Below, one piece after another: positions 51,166-59,381 of a stretch of DNA of 64,000 nucleotides. Each line of letters opens with the position of its first letter. The first letter of the stretch is position 1. Both the position numbers and the translations under genes were made by a program. The DNA lies in assembly GCA_964416305.1 (NCBI GenBank), contig CAYQDM010000004.1:94438-158437 (forward strand). Direction: 5' to 3'. The notes below the pieces were generated by a model that saw only the letters and a list, made by a program, of their open reading frames with translations, was not told the DNA's origin and did no database searches. The DNA is from Acidaminobacter sp964416305 (GTDB taxonomy: Bacteria; Bacillota; Clostridia; Peptostreptococcales; Acidaminobacteraceae).

Positions 51166-52548
51166 CTATTTGCCTAAGCAAAACTGACTGAAAATCTTCG
51201 TGATCAAATCGTTTTCAACTGTTTCACCAGTTATTTCGCCGAGCGCATCATATGCGTTTCTGACATCCACTTGTAAAAAATCATACGGCATACCACCATT
51301 GCAAGAGATGAGCGCATCACCAAGGGATTTCGCAGCTCGTCTTAAGGCATCCTGGTGCCTGAGATTTGTCACCACCGAACGCTCTGCAAGGGATATTTGA
51401 CCGCCGTAAACCATTTTGGCGATTTCATCCTCAAGCTCCTGGATTCCTTCTTCTTGAACGAGAGACGTTCTAATAACCGGAATCTCATTGCCAAGACGCT
51501 CCCGCAATGCCTTTTCATCAAGTACCGGATCAAGATCGCTCTTGTTTAATAAGACTATAGCGCGTCGATCTTTGAGGTATTTCATTATGTCCTCGTCCTC
51601 AAGGGAAAGTGCTTCAGCAGCATTTAATACAAAGACGACAAGATCCGCGCGGTTAAAGAAAGCCTTGCTTCTTTCAACACCTAATTTTTCAACCAAATCT
51701 TCCGTCTCGCGAATTCCTGCCGTATCCACGAGTTTTACCGGCACACCGCGCACATTGAGGGTTTCCTCAATGACATCGCGCGTTGTACCTGGTATATCCG
51801 TGACTATAGCCCTGGATTCGCGCAGCAGTGCGTTTAAAAGCGAAGATTTACCTACGTTGGGTTTGCCTACTATAACCGTACTGAGGCCATCCCTCAAAAT
51901 ACGTCCCGTCTCGCTGTTTTCAAGCAGTGCAGACACGGACTTCTCAGCTGCCTTGAACCGGTCTGTCATCTCCGAATAAGTCATTTCTTCAATATCTTCT
52001 TCAGGATAATCTATACAGACTTCGAGTTGTGCCATTGCAGAAAGGAGTGCTGCTCTCACAGTTTCAACCTTGCCGGACAAATGACCTTCCAATTGATTGT
52101 ATGCCACCTCAAAACCCTGCGGTGTCTTGGCTTGAATCAAATCCATCACAGATTCAGCCTGAGCCAGATCAAGGCGTCCGTTCAAAAATGCACGCTTGGT
52201 AAATTCACCGGGCTCTGCCATGCTCGCACCCTTTTCCAGAATTAACTTCACAATCTCCGTTAGCGGGACCATACCACCATGGCAATGAATTTCGACGAGA
52301 TCCTCACGCGTATAGGTGGCTGGAGCGAACATCGGGACCAGCAGCACTTCGTCAACAACAACTTCGCCCTTATAAACATGACCGTAAAGCATTTTCCGAT
52401 GGTCCTTGGACGTGATAGCGCCACCCTTTTTCTGTCTGAAAATATTATTCGCGATCTCCACGCTCAACTCGCCGCTCATCCGCACAATACCTATGGCGCC
52501 TTCACCTGGAGGTGTTGAAATTGCTACAATTGTATCCTCTCTGAACAA
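51166..52548 (-). CDS. mnmE: tRNA modification GTPase MnmE (TrmE)
   Basis: 460 aa from a TTG at 52548 with AAGGAGG 7 nt upstream. The folate-binding N-terminal domain (STPPGEGAIGIVRMSG) and helical domain enclose a G domain with GKPNVGKSSLLNALL, DIPGTTRDVIEE, DTAGIRE and NKSDL. It ends in the conserved CLGK with Cys. Partner of MnmG. Confidence 0.96.
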   Translation of the reverse strand: MFREDTIVAISTPPGEGAIGIVRMSGELSVEIANNIFRQKKGGAITSKDHRKMLYGHVYKGEVVVDEVLLVPMFAPATYTREDLVEIHCHGGMVPLTEIVKLILEKGASMAEPGEFTKRAFLNGRLDLAQAESVMDLIQAKTPQGFEVAYNQLEGHLSGKVETVRAALLSAMAQLEVCIDYPEEDIEEMTYSEMTDRFKAAEKSVSALLENSETGRILRDGLSTVIVGKPNVGKSSLLNALLRESRAIVTDIPGTTRDVIEETLNVRGVPVKLVDTAGIRETEDLVEKLGVERSKAFFNRADLVVFVLNAAEALSLEDEDIMKYLKDRRAIVLLNKSDLDPVLDEKALRERLGNEIPVIRTSLVQEEGIQELEDEIAKMVYGGQISLAERSVVTNLRHQDALRRAAKSLGDALISCNGGMPYDFLQVDVRNAYDALGEITGETVENDLITKIFSQFCLGK

Positions 52549-52564
52549 TGTCTGTCCTCCTTTC

Positions 52565-52600
52565 GGATACAAAAAACCCAGTAGCTTGACTGGGTTTTTC
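52565..52600 (-). terminator. jag terminator upstream of mnmE
   Basis: AAAAACCCAGT and ACTGGGTTTTTT form an 11-bp stem with a 6-nt loop and a T-run on the minus strand, only a few nt after the jag stop. Confidence 0.85.
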
Positions 52601-52604
52601 AAGG

Positions 52605-53225
52605 TTACTTATTCAGGAAAATAACGACTTTGCGATTTGGCTCCTCGCCCTCACTTTTTGTGCTGACGTAAGGATGACCCTGCAACGTCGCGTGAATGAT
52701 TCTTCTCTCATATGGATTCATAGGCTCAAGCACAATATCTTTGCGCATTTTCTTTGCCTTTGCAGCGAGTCTATGCGCTAATTTTTCAAGTGTTTCCTTG
52801 CGCTTCGCGCGGTAGCTTTCCGTATCCAGTGTCACTCGAAGATAATCCGCTCTTTCCTTGTTGACTACCAGACTCACCAAATATTGAAGCGCGTCCAATG
52901 TTTGGCCTCTGCGTCCTATAAGGATCGCCATATCATTTCCAAGTATGTCAAGATTCAAAGCATCTCCATCCAATTTAGCTACAACTGTACCGTCGATGCC
53001 CATCTTATCGAGAATTTTTTCTAGAAACTCCACTGCGATTCGATCGCTTTTTTCCTTGAGCTCTACACGAACTTTTGCTTCTTTTGCGCCAAAGAGTCCA
53101 AACAAACCCTTCGAAGACTCTTCTATGACGTCTACTTTAACCTGATCTTCGGTTGCTGACAATTCAATCAGCGCTAATTTTAGCGCTTCTTCTACAGTTC
53201 TCGCGGTTTTTTCGACAACATACAT
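52605..53225 (-). CDS. jag: RNA-binding protein Jag/KhpB (EloR)
   Basis: 206 aa. The Jag_N domain (about 3-52) ends in ESSKGLFGLFGAKEAKV. A KH domain (about 60-135, with LIGRRGQTLDALQYLVS) and an R3H domain (about 140-206, EPMNPYERRIIH) follow. It binds RNA and regulates elongation in some cocci. It sits between yidC and mnmE, the usual order. Confidence 0.94.
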   Translation of the reverse strand: MYVVEKTARTVEEALKLALIELSATEDQVKVDVIEESSKGLFGLFGAKEAKVRVELKEKSDRIAVEFLEKILDKMGIDGTVVAKLDGDALNLDILGNDMAILIGRRGQTLDALQYLVSLVVNKERADYLRVTLDTESYRAKRKETLEKLAHRLAAKAKKMRKDIVLEPMNPYERRIIHATLQGHPYVSTKSEGEEPNRKVVIFLNK

Positions 53226-53232
53226 GAACGTG

Positions 53233-53937
53233 TTAAGCCTCCTTCTTTTTCAGGTGACCAGTAAGCTTTTGCTGTACAAGCTGGAACAAGCTGCTAATGA
53301 TCCAATAAATCAGCACGCCTGCAGAAAGGGTGCGCCCAGTAAATAGAATCACGAACGGCAAAATTTTGTTCATTGTTTTCATCTGCTCATTGACCTGTTG
53401 GCCATCGTACATAGAGTTCATCTGCCAGTAAGTAATCGCAGCTGCAAGAATAGGCATGATGCCTGGAAGCGCGCCTATAAAACCTGTTGCCGATGGAATC
53501 AAAAGGCTCAATGTATCTGGCGCTGCAAGATCTTTTATCCACAAAAATCCTTTGCTGAGCGCCTCATTTGCCATTGCGGCATCGTTGTTGAATACATATT
53601 GAATTGGATCTCTAAGTGTTCCAAACAACGCGAAAATGATTGGCAACTGAATCAAAAGGGGAAGGCACCCCGCCATTGGATTGATATGATGCTGCTTGTA
53701 AAGATCCATTTGCTTGGCAGCCAGCGTTTCCTTATCATTCTTATACTTTTCCTGCAACTCTTTAAGCTTTGGCTGAATTTCGTTAATAGCCTTTGATGAA
53801 CGAATTTGCTGCAGATTCAGCGGATACAGCAACAATTTGACCAAGATTGTAAATACGATGATTGATAATGCGTAATCATTGACAAAATTATAGATCAAAC
53901 CCAATGTTTTACCAAAAATTGCATACAAAAAACTCAA
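53233..53937 (-). CDS. yidC: Membrane protein insertase YidC
   Basis: 234 aa from a TTG at 53937 with AGGAGG 7 nt upstream. Five hydrophobic segments, with the cytoplasmic hairpin NEIQPKLKELQEKYKND and PLLIQLPIIFALFGTL. The position of the conserved groove arginine appears as lysine (ILVKLLLYPL). There is no lipobox Cys. It inserts membrane proteins with or without Sec. Confidence 0.93.
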   Translation of the reverse strand: MSFLYAIFGKTLGLIYNFVNDYALSIIVFTILVKLLLYPLNLQQIRSSKAINEIQPKLKELQEKYKNDKETLAAKQMDLYKQHHINPMAGCLPLLIQLPIIFALFGTLRDPIQYVFNNDAAMANEALSKGFLWIKDLAAPDTLSLLIPSATGFIGALPGIMPILAAAITYWQMNSMYDGQQVNEQMKTMNKILPFVILFTGRTLSAGVLIYWIISSLFQLVQQKLTGHLKKKEA

Positions 53938-53969
53938 TTTTTTTCCTCCTGACCAGCATTAACACAATT

Positions 53970-54179
53970 TTATTTTAGTGGATCATATCCCCCAGGATGA
54001 AAGGGATGGCATTTTAAAATACGTTTGATGCTGAGCCAAGAACCTTTTAAAGCACCATACCTGGACACGGCGTCGAATGCATAATGACTGCAAGTCGGAT
54101 GAAACCTGCATCTAGGTCCCAGAAGCGGCGATATGTATCCCTGATAAAAGCGGATCAGCGCTAGAAGCAGTTTTTTCAT
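53970..54179 (-). CDS. yidD: YidD membrane protein insertion efficiency factor
   Basis: 69 aa. LIRFYQGYISPLLGPRCRF with HPTCSHYA and HPGGYDP near the end is diagnostic. The start overlaps the rnpA stop codon as ATGA. Confidence 0.95.
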   Translation of the reverse strand: MKKLLLALIRFYQGYISPLLGPRCRFHPTCSHYAFDAVSRYGALKGSWLSIKRILKCHPFHPGGYDPLK

Positions 54180-54505
54180 TTCTGACGCAGCTCCTTCAAC
54201 AACCGACGCACACTCTTTTCAATATCCTGATAGGTTGCTTCAACGATTCTGACACGCGCAATAAATACCAGATCATATCCCACTGGCACCCGGTCAGAAT
54301 TTAATCTGTATGCTTCTCTGATCAAGCGCTTTGCCCGGTTTCTCACAACACTCTTTCCAACTTTTTTGCTGACAGAAAAACCAACCCGATTCACTGTCAG
54401 ACCATTTGGTTTATGATACATCACGACAAATCGTGTTGCTGTCGACTTGGAATGTTTGTATACCTCAGCAAATTGACCGCTCTTTTTAAGCCCTTCAATC
54501 TTCAC
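54176..54505 (-). CDS. rnpA: Ribonuclease P protein component
   Basis: 109 aa from a GTG at 54505 with GGAGG 6 nt upstream. The RNR motif region reads VVRNRAKRLIREAYR, with FSVSKKVGKS just before it. It binds RNase P RNA to process tRNA 5' ends. The longer in-frame ATG start is rejected because it has no ribosome site. Confidence 0.95.
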   Translation of the reverse strand: MKIEGLKKSGQFAEVYKHSKSTATRFVVMYHKPNGLTVNRVGFSVSKKVGKSVVRNRAKRLIREAYRLNSDRVPVGYDLVFIARVRIVEATYQDIEKSVRRLLKELRQK

Positions 54506-54555
54506 TATGAACCTCCAAGGCCTATAATTGCAAAAAAAGACCACTAGTCGCGGTC

Positions 54556-54690
54556 TTAAGCAGTCAAACTCTTTCTTCCTTTTCTTCTACGAGCTCTCAA
54601 TACATTTCTTCCGGATTTAGTTTTCATTCTCTTTCTAAAGCCGTGTTCGACTGATCTCTGTCTCTTTTTAGGTTGATAAGTTCTTTTCAC
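54556..54690 (-). CDS. rpmH: 50S ribosomal protein L34
   Basis: 44 aa, starting with a GTG at 54690 with AAGGAGG upstream. The sequence begins MKRTYQPKKRQRSVEHGF, and the RKGRKSLTA end is typical. It is the standard gene at this side of the origin. Confidence 0.97.
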   Translation of the reverse strand: MKRTYQPKKRQRSVEHGFRKRMKTKSGRNVLRARRRKGRKSLTA

Positions 54691-54760
54691 TAGGAACACC
54701 TCCTTGAAATTAGATATCTATTAAACCAATGGGTTCACAAAACAAAAAGTCTGCTATGTC

Positions 54761-54789
54761 ATTATAATTTCTCAGACAGACCTTGTCAA
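54761..54789 (-). promoter_or_regulatory. rpmH-rnpA promoter
   Basis: A fully consensus promoter on the minus strand: TTGACA (54784-54789), 17-bp spacer, TATAAT (54761-54766), about 70 nt before rpmH. Confidence 0.9.
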
Positions 54790-54879
54790 TACCGATTTGT
54801 GCCTTTGAATGCTTCACACATACTCCTGCACATGACCATTTCAAAAGAGATCGGGTAAAAAGCAATTAATATAAAATGA

Positions 54880-55260
54880 TCATCCACAAAGTTACCCACA
54901 AAATACTAAAATCACAGGCTGTGGATATTTTCGTTATTTGAATTGAAATAGACGTCATAATTTGATATTATTATCTCACTGTTGATAAGTGAATTTTTTA
55001 ATCCAAAACATTCACACTTATCCACGATTTGTGGATAACACTGTGAATATTTTTCATTTAATTGCGCAAAATCGCGTTTGAATGTGCGTTGGGCTATATG
55101 AATATGTGGATAAAGCCTACGCAGTCACATGTGGATAATTGATCGATGCGCATTTTTTTATGCACCTTTATCCACATAACGCACACAAAACTGTTGATAG
55201 CTTAGACACAGGTGAACTCAGGAAGTTATCCTATCTTACCTGTTGATGATTTGTGAATAA
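54880..55260. other. oriC: oriC left part: DnaA-box cluster upstream of dnaA
   Basis: The 590-nt space between rpmH and dnaA holds four perfect DnaA boxes (TTATCCACA or its complement) at 55030-55038, 55105-55113, 55130-55138 and 55168-55176. Near matches with one difference lie at 54880-54888, 54892-54900, 54920-54928, 54980-54988, 55018-55026 and 55252-55260. The sequence is AT-rich. Position and density identify it as the incA/B-like part of the chromosome origin. Confidence 0.93.
54943..54971 (+). promoter_or_regulatory. Candidate dnaA promoter inside the box cluster
   Basis: TTGAAA (54943-54948), 17-bp spacer and TATTAT (54966-54971) lie within the DnaA-box region, so DnaA could autoregulate. 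The leader would be about 300 nt. Confidence 0.42.
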
Positions 55261-55280
55261 AAGTTTTTGGAGGTAATAAA

Positions 55281-56627
55281 ATGAGTTTGAATGTCCGGGA
55301 GTTATGGGAAGCGACTATGGCATTAATCAAAAAAGAATTGACAGAAGTAAGCTACAATACATGGTTAAAGTCGATCTCTCCCATTGCGGTCCGAGGCAAT
55401 CGATTAATTTTGGCTGTGCCAAATGATTTCAACAAAGAGATTCTTGAAAACCGTTATCTATCTCTTATTACTAATGCCGTACACGAAGCTGCCAACAGAG
55501 AATTTCTAATTGAATTCGTACTTATCAGCGAATCGGCAAAATATGAAAAAGAAGCTCATTCATCTTCTAGAGAAGATGATTCTTTTAATGATGATATCAA
55601 TCAAATCCGACTCAATCCTAAATACGTTTTTGACGAATTTGTCATAGGAAACAGCAATCGATTTGCTCATGCTGCGTCACTTGCAGTCGCAGAATCACCT
55701 GCGAAAGCCTATAACCCATTGTTTATTTATGGTGGCGTTGGCCTTGGAAAGACGCACCTTATGCATGCCATCGGCCACTATATTCTGGATCAGAACAAGA
55801 AAGCCAAAGTTGCTTATGTCACTTCAGAGAAATTTACGAATGAATTAATCAATTCAATTAAAGATGATAAAAACGCAGAATTCAGAAACAGATATAGGAA
55901 TGTAGATGTACTTTTGGTAGATGACATACAGTTTATTGCAGGCAAAGAACGAACCCAGGAAGAATTTTTTCATACCTTTAATGCTTTGTACGAAGCGAAT
56001 AAACAAATAATTGTCTCAAGTGACCGCCCTCCAAAAGAGATACCTACTTTAGAAGACCGTCTAAGATCACGCTTCGAATGGGGATTAATCACTGATATTC
56101 AAGCACCGGATTTTGAGACAAGAATAGCTATATTAAGGAAAAAAGCAGAATTGGACAGCATTATAATCCCAAATGAAGTCTTTGAATTCATCGCCCGCAA
56201 GATCAAATCTAATATTAGAGAACTCGAAGGTGCGCTGACGAGGATCATCGCTTATGCCTCCCTCGCAAATGTAGAAATTTCAGTGGATATCGCTGCAGAA
56301 GCTCTAAAAGACATAATCGCTTCCTCAAAACCAAAACAAATTAATGTGGAATTGATTAAATCGATCGTTGCCCAGCATTTCAATGTCAAAGCTGAAGATT
56401 TTGATACTAAACGGCGTACACGTTCAATTTCATATCCACGACAGATAGCAATGTATTTATGCCGCGAACTGACGGACATGTCTTTGCCTAAAATAGGTGA
56501 AGAGTTTGGAGGCAGAGATCATACCACTGTCATTCACGCCTATGATAAAATTTCAAAAGAAATCCAAGAAAGTGCTTCCTTTAAATCGAGACTCGATAAA
56601 ATCACAAAGGAAATCCAAGGCGAATAG
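55281..56627 (+). CDS. dnaA: Chromosomal replication initiator DnaA
   Basis: 448 aa with GGAGG before the ATG. Domain I (about 1-85, with NTWLKSISP), a short linker, AAA+ domain III (YGGVGLGKTHLMHAIG, VLLVDDIQFIAGKE) and domain IV (about 345-448) with the box-recognition motif GGRDHTTVIHAYDKI. It binds the flanking DnaA boxes and opens the origin. Confidence 0.98.
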   Translation: MSLNVRELWEATMALIKKELTEVSYNTWLKSISPIAVRGNRLILAVPNDFNKEILENRYLSLITNAVHEAANREFLIEFVLISESAKYEKEAHSSSREDDSFNDDINQIRLNPKYVFDEFVIGNSNRFAHAASLAVAESPAKAYNPLFIYGGVGLGKTHLMHAIGHYILDQNKKAKVAYVTSEKFTNELINSIKDDKNAEFRNRYRNVDVLLVDDIQFIAGKERTQEEFFHTFNALYEANKQIIVSSDRPPKEIPTLEDRLRSRFEWGLITDIQAPDFETRIAILRKKAELDSIIIPNEVFEFIARKIKSNIRELEGALTRIIAYASLANVEISVDIAAEALKDIIASSKPKQINVELIKSIVAQHFNVKAEDFDTKRRTRSISYPRQIAMYLCRELTDMSLPKIGEEFGGRDHTTVIHAYDKISKEIQESASFKSRLDKITKEIQGE

Positions 56628-56677
56628 ACTCAGATAAAAATTACTCACAAAATCCTGTGTAAAACTTTAGGCGCGCC

Positions 56678-56751
56678 TGTGGATAAAAACGGGCGCCTGT
56701 TTTTATCTTTTTCTGTGGATAAAACACTTGGTTTCAAGCTATTTATCCACA
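56678..56751. other. oriC: oriC right part: DnaA boxes between dnaA and dnaN
   Basis: Three perfect boxes: 56678-56686 and 56714-56722 in one orientation and 56743-56751 in the other. With the cluster before dnaA they make a bipartite origin as in B. subtilis. Confidence 0.9.
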
Positions 56752-56795
56752 GTGTACAAATTAGTTTAATGACCTGATATCAATGGTTCTGTGAG

Positions 56796-56860
56796 TTTTC
56801 AACATACTAACAGCCCCTACTACTATGACTAATAATATTACTTAGTTAATTTTAAACCAA
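56796..56860. other. Candidate DNA unwinding element with DnaA-trio pattern
   Basis: A weak box (TTTTCAACA, 56796-56804) is followed by a short C-rich stretch and then triplets CTA-CTA-CTA-TGA-CTA-ATA-ATA-TTA (56817-56840) in an AT-rich region. DnaA-trios (3'-GAT-5' on the opposite strand) next to GC-rich spacers are known from the B. subtilis unwinding element. The assignment is inference. Confidence 0.6.
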
Positions 56861-56891
56861 AAATTGATCGCAAATGAGGAGGTTTTCCACA

Positions 56892-57995
56892 TTGAAATTC
56901 ACTTGCCCGCAATCTGTACTGTCTGAAGCTATTCTAACCGTCTCAAAAGCTGTCTCTTCAAAATCAACCCATCCTGTTTTGAACGGAATATTGGTTGAAG
57001 CCAGTGGAAGTGAAGTTACGCTTACCGGAAATGACCTTAGCCTGGGTATTGAGACAAAGTTTATTGCTGAAGTGGATCAGGAGGGAAGTGTCGTTCTTCC
57101 TGCCAGACTCTTCGGAGAAATTATTCGCAAATTGGCGCCACTTAACGTTATGATTGAGTCCAGTGATAATTATGAAACCAGAATAACCTGTGACCGGTCA
57201 GATTTCAAAATTATGGGCATGTCTGATGCTGAATTTTCTGAGATCCCTGAAGTGGATGCAGCTTCAGGCGTTCAAATAGAATGCGGTCTGCTTAAGGGCA
57301 TGATTCGTCAGACATTATTCGCTACTTCTCTGGATGAATCACGACCAATTTTGACAGGTGCACTTTTTGAATTTGAACCAGATCGTTTGTCAGTTGTAGC
57401 TATAGATGGTTATAGATTGGCTCTGAGACAGGCAATGCTTCATTCGGAATTGACCGGCAAAGTTGTCGTACCGGCAAAAACACTCAATGAAGTGGCGAAA
57501 ATTCTGTCAGGCGTTCCTGATGCCGAAACTTTACATGTTCTGTTTACTGACCGCCATATTCTTTTCGAATTCAATCAAATCAGGATTGTAAGTCGATTGC
57601 TGGAAGGTGAATTTATTAAATACGCTCAAATTCTGCCAAAAGATAACAAAACCACTGCAAAGGTAAAAACAGATGAACTTTTAAGCGGACTTGAGCGTGC
57701 CTCGCTTATGGCTAAAGAAAGTAAAAACAGCTCAATAAAACTGTCTTTAAAACCACAAAGAATGAATATCCTATCCAATGTCGAAATTGGCAGTGTCAAC
57801 GAAGAAGTCTCAATTGACTTAAGTGGACCAGAACTCGATATTGGATTTAATCCAAAATATCTTATTGATGCTTTGAAAGTGATGGAAAGCGAATGGGTTG
57901 TTCTTGAATTTTCAACTAACGTTAGTCCATGCATCATGAAGCCGGTCAATCACGGATTCTATACTTATCTTGTACTGCCAGTCAGAATGGCATAA
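56892..57995 (+). CDS. dnaN: DNA polymerase III beta subunit (sliding clamp)
   Basis: 367 aa from a TTG at 56892 with GAGGAGG upstream, giving the expected MKFTCPQSVLSEA. An in-frame ATG six codons earlier is inside the ribosome site. Three clamp domains, with SRPILTGALFE in the middle one and a typical VLPVRMA end. Confidence 0.96.
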   Translation: MKFTCPQSVLSEAILTVSKAVSSKSTHPVLNGILVEASGSEVTLTGNDLSLGIETKFIAEVDQEGSVVLPARLFGEIIRKLAPLNVMIESSDNYETRITCDRSDFKIMGMSDAEFSEIPEVDAASGVQIECGLLKGMIRQTLFATSLDESRPILTGALFEFEPDRLSVVAIDGYRLALRQAMLHSELTGKVVVPAKTLNEVAKILSGVPDAETLHVLFTDRHILFEFNQIRIVSRLLEGEFIKYAQILPKDNKTTAKVKTDELLSGLERASLMAKESKNSSIKLSLKPQRMNILSNVEIGSVNEEVSIDLSGPELDIGFNPKYLIDALKVMESEWVVLEFSTNVSPCIMKPVNHGFYTYLVLPVRMA

Positions 57996-58006
57996 AGGAG
58001 ACGCTT

Positions 58007-58255
58007 ATGCAAGTCATGATAAATACAGAATTTATTAAATTGGATCAGCTTATTAAATTGTCGGGCATGGTTCAGACCGGGGGCTTCGCAAAGCAGATTA
58101 TTGCCGATGGTATGGTAAAATTAAACGGTGATTATGAGCTTCAACGAGGAAAAAAAATAAGACCCGGAGACGTCGTTGAAATTGAAATCAGAGATGAATC
58201 GGACCAGATCGTAGAGACTCATACCATTGAGGTCGTATTTGGCCAGGAGGAATAA
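58007..58255 (+). CDS. yaaA: S4-domain RNA-binding protein (YaaA-like)
   Basis: 82 aa from the ATG at 58007 with AAAGGAG upstream. The S4 motif IKLDQLIKLSGMVQTGGFAK with KLNGDYELQRGKKIRPGD marks it. This small gene is conserved between dnaN and recF in Firmicutes. Confidence 0.92.
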   Translation: MQVMINTEFIKLDQLIKLSGMVQTGGFAKQIIADGMVKLNGDYELQRGKKIRPGDVVEIEIRDESDQIVETHTIEVVFGQEE

Positions 58256-58258
58256 ATT

Positions 58259-59380
58259 GTGTACGTTCGAAAGCTAAAGCTCGAAAATTTCAGAAATTAT
58301 GATGAGCTTGAGCTCGAATTTGATCGATACTTGAATTTAATTATCGGTGATAATGGGCAGGGAAAGACAAATTTGATCGAAGCACTTTTTGTAGGTGGAT
58401 TTGGCAGATCTTTTAGAACATCCAGAGAAAGAGACATGGTACGATTCAATCTCAATACAGCGTATCTCGGTATTCAATTCCATCAGCATGGAATTGAAAG
58501 TCTACTTGAGATGCGCTTTTTAGAGGACAAGAAAAAGTCTTTACGCTATAACGGATCACCCATCCAAAGATTAAGCGAATGGGTCGGCAGATTAAATATT
58601 GTCTCGTTCACGCCTGAAGACCTTAAATTGGTCAAAGAGTCTCCCATCGAAAGAAGACGCTTCATCGACCGGGAAATCTCCCAAATGAGCACCAGATATC
58701 TTATGGCCTTCGTTCATTACAATAGAGCATTGGATCAAAGGAATGCCTTGCTTAGAGCAAAATCGACTCAGTGGCCTCTTTATGAAATATGGGAAGAAAA
58801 AATGGCCCAATACGGCGCTCAAGTGATCCTGAAGAGACTTGAATTTATAAGCAAGCTTGACAGGATCAGTCAGCAAATCCATTTTCAAATGACGAACGGA
58901 AAAGAAAAATTTAGTGTAGAATATTTGTCTTTTATCACAAATGAAATTGGCCAGGATTATGATACAATAGTGTCAGCGATTACTAACAAACTGGAAGAAT
59001 ATAGGGAAAAAGATATAGAAAGAGGCTTTACTTGGTATGGGCCTCATCGTGATGACCTAAAACTGACTATAAATGGGCATGATGCCAGAGTATTTGGTTC
59101 ACAAGGGCAACAAAGAACCGCTGCATTATCTCTTAAGTTGTCAGAAATTGAAATCATTTTTGAGGAAACCGGTGAATATCCAGTATTGATTTTGGATGAT
59201 GTCATGTCAGAACTGGATCAGCACCGTCAAAATCTTTTGATAAAAACTTTTGAAAATGTACAGACTTTTATAACGACGACAGAGCTTGGTACCATCAAAA
59301 ATGATCACCTCTCAAGAGGCAAGATATTGAAAGTTGTTGATGGTACTGTTATTGAATTTGAAACATCAGGAGGTAACTGA
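58259..59380 (+). CDS. recF: DNA replication and repair protein RecF
   Basis: 373 aa, GTG start with AGGAGG 8 nt upstream. Walker A GDNGQGKTNLIEAL, signature region and Walker B PVLILDDVMSELD are present. An SMC-like ATPase that loads RecA at gaps. Its start is 3 nt after yaaA. Confidence 0.96.
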   Translation: MYVRKLKLENFRNYDELELEFDRYLNLIIGDNGQGKTNLIEALFVGGFGRSFRTSRERDMVRFNLNTAYLGIQFHQHGIESLLEMRFLEDKKKSLRYNGSPIQRLSEWVGRLNIVSFTPEDLKLVKESPIERRRFIDREISQMSTRYLMAFVHYNRALDQRNALLRAKSTQWPLYEIWEEKMAQYGAQVILKRLEFISKLDRISQQIHFQMTNGKEKFSVEYLSFITNEIGQDYDTIVSAITNKLEEYREKDIERGFTWYGPHRDDLKLTINGHDARVFGSQGQQRTAALSLKLSEIEIIFEETGEYPVLILDDVMSELDQHRQNLLIKTFENVQTFITTTELGTIKNDHLSRGKILKVVDGTVIEFETSGGN

Positions 59381-59381
59381 A

